This document shows positions 1-6,002 of a stretch of 64,000 nt of DNA, piece after piece (the stretch's first letter is position 1; each line of letters starts with the position of its first letter). A model generated the notes under the pieces. It was not told the DNA's origin. It did no database searches and saw nothing but the letters and a program-made list of their open reading frames with translations. The stretch is from Actinoallomurus purpureus (lineage in GTDB: Bacteria > Actinomycetota > Actinomycetes > Streptosporangiales > Streptosporangiaceae). The position numbers and the translations under genes are program-made. The stretch is from assembly GCF_024055795.1 (NCBI RefSeq), contig NZ_JAMXMY010000013.1, forward strand, positions 186,001 through 250,000, read 5' to 3'.

Positions 1-1223
1 GAGATGCCGGCGGCGGCCGCGATCCGGTTGCGCGATTCCAGCAACCTGGTCTGCAATGCCGACAGGTCCATGCCCACCAGCTGCCCGTCGCGCTTGACCA
101 CGCGGCCGGCCACCAGAACCGTGTCGACCAGGCCGGGATGGCCGGCGGCGACGATGGTGCCGGCGGGGTCGGTGACCGGGAATGCGGTGGGGTCGTTGGC
201 GCGCAGCAGGATGATGTCGGCGTCCTTGCCGGGTGTGAGGCTGCCCGTTCGGGCGGCGAGTCCGCACGCCTGGGCGCCGTCGACGGTGGCGAACTTCAGC
301 AGGTCGCGGGAGTTCAGGCCGCCGTCGAGGCCGCGCTGCACGGCGTAGGCGGTGCGCATGGTGGCGAACATGTCGCCGCCGGCCGAAGGGCAGTCGTCGA
401 TGGACAACGTCGGGCGTAGGCCGGTCGCCAGCATGCGTCTGGTCATCGGCCAGCCGAAGCCCATCTTCAGCTCGACGTCCGGGCTGATCGACACCGAACT
501 GCCGGCGTCGGCGAGCATCCGCAGCTCGTCGTCGCTGATCCCGTTGGCGTGCACGAAGGTCGTGGTGTCGAAAAGCAGACCGTGCTCGCGGAGCTCGGCG
601 ATCGGGCGGCCGCCCGTCAGGCCGTCGACGTGCACACTGGTCCGGAGTCCGAGATCGGCTGCCAGCTTCAGGTCTGTGGCGACCATGTCCATTGTGGCCT
701 CACCCGGACCGCGCAGTCCCAAGGCCATGGTGACCAGGCCGTCCTCCGGAACGTCGGACCGGACGCGGCGGACCTCGGCGTCGATCTGGTCATCGGTGCG
801 GTACCCCGCGCCGTAGCAGAAGATCGACCGTCCTGGCACGGCTCGCAGGCCGGCGAGGGCGGCGTCCGCGTGTTCGGGGCTCTGCGCGGCGTGGAACCAG
901 TCCAGCATCGTCGTGACGCCGGAGTGCAGCGCCTCCAGCCGGCCCAGCAGGTTGCCCAGATAGACGTCCTCAGGCCGGTAATGGGGCTTCAACGTGCCGT
1001 GCACCGCCACCACGTAGTCGGCGAACGTCCAATCCGCGCCGACGCCGCGGAACGCGGTCTGCCAGGTGTGCCGGTGGGTGTCGACGAAGCCGGGCAGCAC
1101 GATCCGGTCGGTCGCGTCGATCACCGCCGCGTCCGGCGCGTCGATCCGCTCGGCCACCTCGACGATCACGCCGTCTTCGATCAGCACGTCGCCGCGGTCG
1201 AAATCGCTGACAGCCGCGTTCAT
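1..1223 (-). CDS. Amidohydrolase (cytosine deaminase / TRZ-ATZ type), partial at left edge
   Basis: Reading leftwards from an ATG at 1223, the frame stays open to the window edge (about 407 codons). The sequence shows the metal-binding GFVDTHRH motif about 55 residues in, a later VHANGISDDEL stretch, SIDDCPS, and the C-terminal LTPGKDADIIL and VDTVLVAGRVV blocks. These are the usual landmarks of metal-dependent deaminases and hydrolases acting on ring nitrogens (the SsnA/AtzA/TrzN group), so only a few C-terminal residues should be missing. The substrate cannot be told. Oddity: an ATG at 1249 in another frame gives MRTLIAGSA then stop, which looks like the true N-terminus of this family, followed by NAAVSDFDRGDVLIEDG in the 1223 frame. 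A small deletion or frameshift in the first ten codons is therefore likely. Confidence 0.85.
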   Translation of the reverse strand, partial: MNAAVSDFDRGDVLIEDGVIVEVAERIDAPDAAVIDATDRIVLPGFVDTHRHTWQTAFRGVGADWTFADYVVAVHGTLKPHYRPEDVYLGNLLGRLEALHSGVTTMLDWFHAAQSPEHADAALAGLRAVPGRSIFCYGAGYRTDDQIDAEVRRVRSDVPEDGLVTMALGLRGPGEATMDMVATDLKLAADLGLRTSVHVDGLTGGRPIAELREHGLLFDTTTFVHANGISDDELRMLADAGSSVSISPDVELKMGFGWPMTRRMLATGLRPTLSIDDCPSAGGDMFATMRTAYAVQRGLDGGLNSRDLLKFATVDGAQACGLAARTGSLTPGKDADIILLRANDPTAFPVTDPAGTIVAAGHPGLVDTVLVAGRVVKRDGQLVGMDLSALQTRLLESRNRIAAAAGI

Positions 1224-1245
1224 GCGGACCCGGCAATCAGGGTCC

Positions 1246-1305
1246 TCATTGGGCAAACGCCTCCACGAACGCCTTCGCATTGTCCAACATCAAGTTGTGG
1301 CGGGA
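1246..1305 (-). pseudogene. Remnant of an alpha/beta-hydrolase C-terminus
   Basis: Just upstream of the amidohydrolase, the minus strand encodes SRHNLMLDNAKAFVEAFAQ and a TGA that overlaps the ATG at 1249. A His followed by a hydrophobic/acidic run and a short terminal helix resembles the end of alpha/beta-hydrolases, where this His is catalytic. The family call is an inference from about 20 residues. The coupled stop/start suggests the lost hydrolase was once in an operon with the amidohydrolase. Confidence 0.4.
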
Positions 1306-1502
1306 GCCCCGTGCCGCCGAGCGGTCAGCAGCTCGCCGTTGTGGCGACCACCGCGTCGGCCCCGCCGGTCGACGGCGGCCTGCGCGAACTGCTCCGCGTC
1401 CTCGGCCCAGAACGTCGCCGTCTGGTAGATGGGCCGGGCCACTGCGCGACTGGGATGGACGTCGCGGTCGGCATGAACGGCAACTGTGCTGCTACCCGAC
1501 AT
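1290..1502 (-). pseudogene. N-terminal fragment of a Cys/Met-metabolism PLP enzyme
   Basis: An ATG at 1502 preceded by a GAGAGGGGA ribosome site starts MSGSSTVAVHADRD, then ARPIYQTATFWAEDAEQFA. This matches the N-terminal start of cystathionine gamma-synthase or methionine gamma-lyase-like enzymes (the conserved PIYQT block). After about 47 residues the reading becomes unrelated and stops. The PLP lysine and the rest of the roughly 400-aa enzyme are missing, and the fragment joins the hydrolase tail described separately, so a deletion has fused two genes. Confidence 0.7.
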
Positions 1503-1588
1503 GGTTCCCCTCTCCATGGACCACCTGACGTGACGTCACAAGCGTGGCCGACCGGCATGCCGCCTCGGTCGGCCCCGTGCGTCGGAGG

Positions 1589-2356
1589 TCAGCGCACGCC
1601 GAGGTGCCGTGCCTGCTGGGTGGCGGTTCGGATGCCGTCGGTGAAGGGTGCGCCGTGGCCGGGCAGCAGCAGGTCTGCCGTCAGTTCGTCGAGGCGGTCG
1701 AGGGCGGTGATCGCGGCTCGGCTGTCGTGGGTGAAGCAGCGGCTCACGATCGTGGGTCCGATGTGGCCTGACAGTCCGTCCTGGGTGACCAGGGCGTCGC
1801 CGGTGAAGAGCAGCCCGCGGTCGGCGAAGAGGTACGCGGCGCTGCCGGGTGTGTGGCCGGGCAGCACGACGGCCTGCGGGGCACCGGGGACATCTTCCAG
1901 CACCTGGTCGGCGTCGAAGACCCGCGCATTCTTGACGGCGGGAGCGGTGAAGGCCCCCGCGCGGGCCAGTTGGAGGAGGAGGGCGAACGAGGAGGGCCTG
2001 CGCAGCAGGTAGGGGAGCATCGAACGCTCGGGCTTGGCGTGGCGGGTCGCGCTCCGTGGGCCGTCGTGCAGGATGGCGGCGTCCCGCTCGTGGATCCAGA
2101 TGACGGCGCCGGCCTCCTGGAGTGTGCGGGCCAGACCGGTGTGGTCGGGGTGTCCATGGGTCAGAAGCACGGCACGGACGTCGGCCACGGAGCTGCCGAG
2201 GCCGGCCAGCAGCCCGCGCAACTGATCCAGATGGGCGGGCACCCCCGCGTCGATCAGGATGAGACCGTCGGGGCCCTCGATCAGGTAGAAGTTGACGCCG
2301 TGATCGCCGAGGCGGTGGACGCCGGGTGCCACCTGCGTGGGTGCGGGACGGGACAT
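1589..2356 (-). CDS. Metallo-beta-lactamase-fold hydrolase
   Basis: A 255-aa protein with the complete MBL metal set: THGHPDH at residues 66-72, then His168 in LPGHTPGS, Asp187 in FTGDAL and His234 in LLPGHGAP. This is the glyoxalase II-like/quinolinase-type fold that hydrolyses esters, thioesters or lactones. The substrate is unknown. I start at ATG 2356 because a strong AGGAGG lies 6 bases upstream; the frame is open further up but has no ribosome site there. It is divergent from a TetR gene across 65 bp holding a perfect palindrome, so it is probably the target of that repressor. Confidence 0.92.
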   Translation of the reverse strand: MSRPAPTQVAPGVHRLGDHGVNFYLIEGPDGLILIDAGVPAHLDQLRGLLAGLGSSVADVRAVLLTHGHPDHTGLARTLQEAGAVIWIHERDAAILHDGPRSATRHAKPERSMLPYLLRRPSSFALLLQLARAGAFTAPAVKNARVFDADQVLEDVPGAPQAVVLPGHTPGSAAYLFADRGLLFTGDALVTQDGLSGHIGPTIVSRCFTHDSRAAITALDRLDELTADLLLPGHGAPFTDGIRTATQQARHLGVR

Positions 2357-2386
2357 GCGAACCTCCTGCAACCGAGCAGAATTCGA

Positions 2387-2400
2387 TACAGTCGACTGTA
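2387..2400. promoter_or_regulatory. 14-bp perfect palindrome, candidate TetR operator
   Basis: TACAGTCGACTGTA is fully self-complementary and lies between the divergent starts of the MBL hydrolase (2356) and the TetR gene (2422), 30 bp from the former and 21 bp from the latter. A TetR-family dimer bound here would cover both promoters. The position and symmetry are visible; the assignment to this TetR protein is inference. Confidence 0.6.
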
Positions 2401-2421
2401 GCAAATTTGGAGGGTGTGCCG

Positions 2422-3075
2422 ATGGCAGGTGAGACGTCACGCCGGCCCTACAACTCCGAGCGCCGGCGCGAGGCCGCGCGCCGCAACCGCGCCGCGGTGC
2501 TGGCGGCATGCCGTGAGCTGCTCTTCCGGGACGGCTACCACGCCACGACCGTGCGTGCCGTGGCCGAGCGGGCGGGTGTCTCCGCCGAAACGGTGTACAA
2601 GACGTTCGGTGGCAAACCGGGCATGGTCAAGGCCCTGTGGGACATCACGCTGGCCGGAGACGACGAACCGGTGCCCATGGCGGATCGCCCCCAGACGCGG
2701 GAGATCCTGCGGACGAGGGAGCCGGGCGCCAAGCTCCGGCTCTACGCCGCATACGTGCGCGGAATCCATGAACGGATCGCCGCGCTGTTCACACTGCTGG
2801 CCCAGGCCGGGCCGGACGTCGGGGAGGTCCTGGAGATCGGTGAGCGGGAGCGGCTCACCGCCGTCACCGCGTTCGTCACACACCTCGACGAGGCCGGTGC
2901 GCTGGGTCCGGAAGCGGATCCGGCCCACCTGGCGGACGCCCTCTGGGCCCTGGCCGGCCCACAGTTGTACACCCAGCTCACAGCAGGACGGGGCTGGTCA
3001 ACCGACACGTACGAGGAATGGCTGGCCGCCACGCTCACCGCCACGCTCTTGCCCCCTTCGCCCCGGAAGCGGTAG
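2422..3075 (+). CDS. TetR/AcrR-family transcriptional regulator
   Basis: A 217-aa protein with an N-terminal TetR helix-turn-helix at about residues 20-66 (LLFRDGYHATTVRAVAERAG followed by VSAETVYKTFGGK) and a helical ligand-binding region after it. ATG 2422 has GGAGG about 9 bases upstream. It is divergent from the MBL hydrolase and shares a short intergenic region with a palindromic operator candidate, so it probably represses that gene and itself. The inducer is unknown. Confidence 0.92.
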   Translation: MAGETSRRPYNSERRREAARRNRAAVLAACRELLFRDGYHATTVRAVAERAGVSAETVYKTFGGKPGMVKALWDITLAGDDEPVPMADRPQTREILRTREPGAKLRLYAAYVRGIHERIAALFTLLAQAGPDVGEVLEIGERERLTAVTAFVTHLDEAGALGPEADPAHLADALWALAGPQLYTQLTAGRGWSTDTYEEWLAATLTATLLPPSPRKR

Positions 3076-3210
3076 GCGCTCGTGGTCGAGTCGGCCTGGG
3101 GCGCGGTGCCGGGATTGCTCCCGGTCCGTTTCCCCAGGCCGCTCGCCGAACCCGCCGTGCCGATCTCTCGGCAACGGGCTCTCCACGGTTTCTCACGTCG
3201 TCCCAGCTCA

Positions 3211-3233
3211 GAACCTATGGATTAAAAGTCCAC
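3211..3233 (-). other. tRNA-Lys anticodon-arm-like scrap
   Basis: The minus strand reads GTGGACTTTTAATCC, two bases, then AGGTTC. It matches the segment at 45311-45333 except for those two bases. GTGGA/TCC-type stem halves around CTTTTAA resemble the anticodon arm of tRNA-Lys(UUU). No acceptor or D arm is present, so it is not a tRNA gene. It may be an attachment-site scar, but it is too short to be sure. Confidence 0.3.
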
Positions 3234-3269
3234 GGAATTGCGAGAACTCACGAAATGAACCGATTTCTT

Positions 3270-3291
3270 CCTGTAATTGATTGATTACAGG
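3270..3291. promoter_or_regulatory. AT-rich inverted repeat upstream of the cis-prenyltransferase
   Basis: CCTGTAAT and ATTACAGG face each other across 6 bases in an unusually AT-rich stretch (about 3220-3305). The 331-bp gene-free gap between the TetR gene and the prenyltransferase holds only this and the tRNA-Lys-like scrap. It may be an operator or promoter element for the downstream pair. No run of T follows on either side, which makes a terminator less likely. Confidence 0.4.
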
Positions 3292-3406
3292 AGATTTATT
3301 ATCGTGATGAGTCATGCGGTAGATGGGATGGGGTTCCGCATGACACATTCCTGTGGGATCGGCGGACGGCAGGAGCGGTGATGTCCTCCTCTTTAGGACG
3401 GGCGGC

Positions 3407-4129
3407 GTGAGAGGCATGCCCCGGCATGTGGCGTTTGTGATGGACGGGAACGGCCGGTGGGCCGCGCAGCGGTTGCTGCCCCGGACCGCGGGGCACATGG
3501 CGGCGGAGGCCGCCGTGATCGACGTGATCGAGGCGGCGCACACGGCCGGTGTCGAGTGGTTGAGCCTGTACGCCTTCTCCACGGAGAACTGGCGGCGCCC
3601 CGCGGTCGAGGTCGACGTCCTTATGCGGCTGGTACGGCGCGCCATCCGAAAACACGCCCTGGCGCTGCACATGCGCGGAATCCGATGCCGCTTCCTCGGG
3701 GTCACCGACCCCCGGATCCCGCCATGGCTGGCCCGCGACATCGCTGACCTGATGGTGCTCACCCGAGACAACCGGCGAATGACCTTGACGGTGGCGTTCG
3801 ACCACGGCGGACGCCGCGACATCGTCGAGGCCGCCCGGTCGCTGATCCGCGACGGGGTACCGCCCGAGGAGGTCACCGAGGAGAGCTTCGCCCGTCATCT
3901 ACCCCACCCCGACATGCCGGAGGTTGATCTGGTGATCCGTACCTCAGGGGAACAGCGGATCTCCAACTTCATGCTCTGGCAGGTCGCCTACGCCGAATGG
4001 ATGTTCCCTCCGGTGCTATGGCCGGACTTCCGCGCCGCGCACTTTCGGGAATGCCTGGACACCTACCAGCGGCGGGACCGCCGATTCGGCGGCGTCCAGG
4101 TACCGACCGTGACAGGAAAGGGACTTTGA
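3407..4129 (+). CDS. cis-prenyltransferase (undecaprenyl diphosphate synthase family)
   Basis: A 240-aa member of the UppS family, which adds isopentenyl diphosphate units in cis to an allylic diphosphate. Visible are the catalytic block VMDGNGRWA (Asp13), the FSTENW block and the C-terminal RTSGEQRISNF through AEWMFP with WPDF. Length is normal. I start at GTG 3407, 9 bases after AGGA; ATG 3416 is an alternative. The stop overlaps the start of the next gene (TGATG), so the two are translationally coupled. Pairing with a DUF2236 oxygenase rather than cell-wall genes suggests a dedicated, secondary isoprenoid role rather than the housekeeping lipid carrier. Product chain length is unknown. Confidence 0.9.
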   Translation: MRGMPRHVAFVMDGNGRWAAQRLLPRTAGHMAAEAAVIDVIEAAHTAGVEWLSLYAFSTENWRRPAVEVDVLMRLVRRAIRKHALALHMRGIRCRFLGVTDPRIPPWLARDIADLMVLTRDNRRMTLTVAFDHGGRRDIVEAARSLIRDGVPPEEVTEESFARHLPHPDMPEVDLVIRTSGEQRISNFMLWQVAYAEWMFPPVLWPDFRAAHFRECLDTYQRRDRRFGGVQVPTVTGKGL

Positions 4130-5610
4130 TGAGCGACGCCGCATCCGCCGAGACCGATGACGGCACCACGCCCACCGGCCCCGCCGACCCGCTCGGCCCG
4201 GGCTCGATGCTCTACGAGCTGAGCCATCAGGCGCGCTGGGGGCTGGTGGCGACCCGAGCCATCGTCCTGGAGGCCGCGCACCCGCAGATCGGCGCCGCGC
4301 TGATCACTAACTCGACCTTCGTGGCCCACCCCTGGCGGCGGCTGCACAACACCGTGATCAGCACCCAGCGAATGGTCGACCCCGACGAACAGGTACGACA
4401 CCGGGAGGCGGCCCGGCTCAACCGCCTGCACGCGCGCATCACCGGGGTCGACGCCGAAGGCCGCCCGTTCAACGCGGCAGATCCCGAGGCACGTACCTGG
4501 GTGGTGGCGACGCTGTTCGAGTCCACCGTCATGATGCGCCGGCTGAGTGGCCAGTCCCTCGACGGCCCCGCCCTGGACCGGCTGTACGCCGAGTTCCGGG
4601 CGTTCCTCGCCCTGATGGAACCGGACGGGGGAAAGCTCCCACCCACGCTGCGGGAGTTCTGGCACTACTACGACTTCATGGTCAATGAGCGGCTGGAGAA
4701 CACCGAAGCGGTCCACGTCATCCTCGACCGCCTGTTCACGCAGGTACCCGCTCCCCCTCTCCTACGCGACCGGCCGGCCGTGTGGGCGGCGGGCAGGGCC
4801 CTCGTCAGCCCCGTGGCCACCGCGATCACCGTGGCGTCGCTACCCGAGACGCTCCGCATACGGCTGGGGCTGTCCGAGCTACCGGGCACACACACGTTGA
4901 TGCACACCGCCTATGTGTCCACGAGGCTCGCGACGCAGCTGCTGCCGGAGGCGTGGACACGACTGGACACGGTCATGGCCATGCTCGACCCGGCGTACGC
5001 TCCTCAAACGGGCGGCGACGCGCTCTCGGGGCTGCGCTCCGGTGCCGCGAAGGCCGGGGCGCTACTCCGCCTCCTCACCCCCGTCCCGGGCACGGCCGCC
5101 GTCGGCGACTCGACAGTGCGGTCTGCAGCACGGTTCTTCTCCGAGGTCCTAGACCAGACCGGTAACGGCTACCTCGACTGGCCCGACGTCGCCGCGATGG
5201 CCCGGGAGATCGCCACCCGCCTCGACCTGGACGCCGCAGAGGAGGACCGCTTGTTCACCGCATTCGCCGACTGGTGGAAAGACCTGCAGAGAGAGCTGGA
5301 CTCCGACAGCGACGGACGCATCACCGGCCACGAGTACGCCGCGGCAGCCGCCGCCATGACCAGCCCCGCCCTCATCAAGGTCGCTGAGGTCCTTTTCGAT
5401 GTGACCGACACCGACAACGACGAGACCATCGACACCCAGGAGTACCGCGATCTCTTCCGAACCGCTTTCAATCACAACCCCGGCAACGGCGGCGATGCCG
5501 ACAACAGTGACGAGCAATTGAAGCGTAGCGAGTTCGTCCGCCGGTTCCTGAACTTCATGACCGGCCGTCAACACTCCGGCGCCTACGACCGGTTGTTCGC
5601 CCAATCATGA
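4129..5610 (+). CDS. DUF2236 (MpaB/Lcp-like) oxygenase fused to EF-hand domain
   Basis: A 493-aa fusion. Residues about 20-270 match the DUF2236 haem oxygenase family, which includes latex-clearing protein (cleaves poly-cis-isoprene) and fungal MpaB (cleaves a farnesyl chain): LEAAHPQIG with His51, FVAHPWRRLHNT, NAADPEARTWVVATLFES and EFWHYYDFM. Residues about 330-490 form a calerythrin-like EF-hand region with canonical loops at 342-353 (DQTGNGYLDWPD), 391-402 (DSDSDGRITGHE) and 427-438 (DTDNDETIDTQE). The oxygenase match and the EF-hands are clear; calcium control of the oxygenase is inference. It starts at ATG 4129, overlapping the prenyltransferase stop, so the substrate may be the cis-polyprenyl product of that gene. 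Confidence 0.85.
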   Translation: MSDAASAETDDGTTPTGPADPLGPGSMLYELSHQARWGLVATRAIVLEAAHPQIGAALITNSTFVAHPWRRLHNTVISTQRMVDPDEQVRHREAARLNRLHARITGVDAEGRPFNAADPEARTWVVATLFESTVMMRRLSGQSLDGPALDRLYAEFRAFLALMEPDGGKLPPTLREFWHYYDFMVNERLENTEAVHVILDRLFTQVPAPPLLRDRPAVWAAGRALVSPVATAITVASLPETLRIRLGLSELPGTHTLMHTAYVSTRLATQLLPEAWTRLDTVMAMLDPAYAPQTGGDALSGLRSGAAKAGALLRLLTPVPGTAAVGDSTVRSAARFFSEVLDQTGNGYLDWPDVAAMAREIATRLDLDAAEEDRLFTAFADWWKDLQRELDSDSDGRITGHEYAAAAAAMTSPALIKVAEVLFDVTDTDNDETIDTQEYRDLFRTAFNHNPGNGGDADNSDEQLKRSEFVRRFLNFMTGRQHSGAYDRLFAQS

Positions 5611-5645
5611 CATCGCGCGATGTCCGGAGCTGCGGCAGGGCCACC

Positions 5646-5862
5646 GGCCGGGAGCACTGCTCCTGGCTGATCCCGACCGACGAAAAGTATTGACCCCGAC
5701 CTACAGAATGGGTAGTCCCGGGCGGCCGTGGAGCGGTCTGCTCCCGATTCCGGCCGATCATTAGCGCTCGAAACCAAAATGCAGGCCAGGCACATGGCCT
5801 GACCTGCATCGATGTGGTGGGCGATGCTGGGATTGAACCAGTGACCTCTACCGTGTCAAGGT
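5646..5862 (-). repeat. Direct repeat copy A: element end with tRNA-Val(GAC) 3' half
   Basis: Bases 5815-5862 on the minus strand are the 3' half of tRNA-Val(GAC): an anticodon loop TTGACAC, the variable region, a T arm with GGTTCAATCC, the acceptor strand ATCGCCC and CCA. The 5' half (D arm) is absent. The next 170 bases towards 5646 match those after the second copy (47925-48161), including an imperfect hairpin near 5780-5808. This looks like an integration scar of the element family whose integrase lies at 46722. The region 5611-6002 has no gene. Confidence 0.75.
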
Positions 5863-5877
5863 TCGTTCCGATCAATT

Positions 5878-5913
5878 GCTGACCTGCGGCTTTTCGAGGT
5901 GTCGCAGGTCAGC
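5878..5913. terminator. 11-bp stem hairpin after the LAL regulator gene
   Basis: GCTGACCTGCG and CGCAGGTCAGC are perfect inverted arms separated by 14 bases. The hairpin lies about 90 bases past the stop of the minus-strand LAL gene and next to the tRNA-Val scar. It could terminate that gene, though no clear T-run follows. It could equally be an integrase-arm site. Confidence 0.4.
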
Positions 5914-6002
5914 GCCCGAACCCAATAGTCGAGCGGCACAGGGCTGGTTTGTCGCATCGCTCGGCAGGGACGCTCGGACGGTGAGTACCGTGTGCCGTCA
6001 AC

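Noticed and set aside
549-2012. A 487-codon plus-strand open frame near the left edge
   Set aside because: It is antisense to the amidohydrolase and MBL hydrolase, both of which have clear catalytic motifs.
5815-5862. Functional tRNA-Val gene
   Set aside because: The D arm and 5' acceptor strand are absent; only the 3' half is present, as at 48114-48161.
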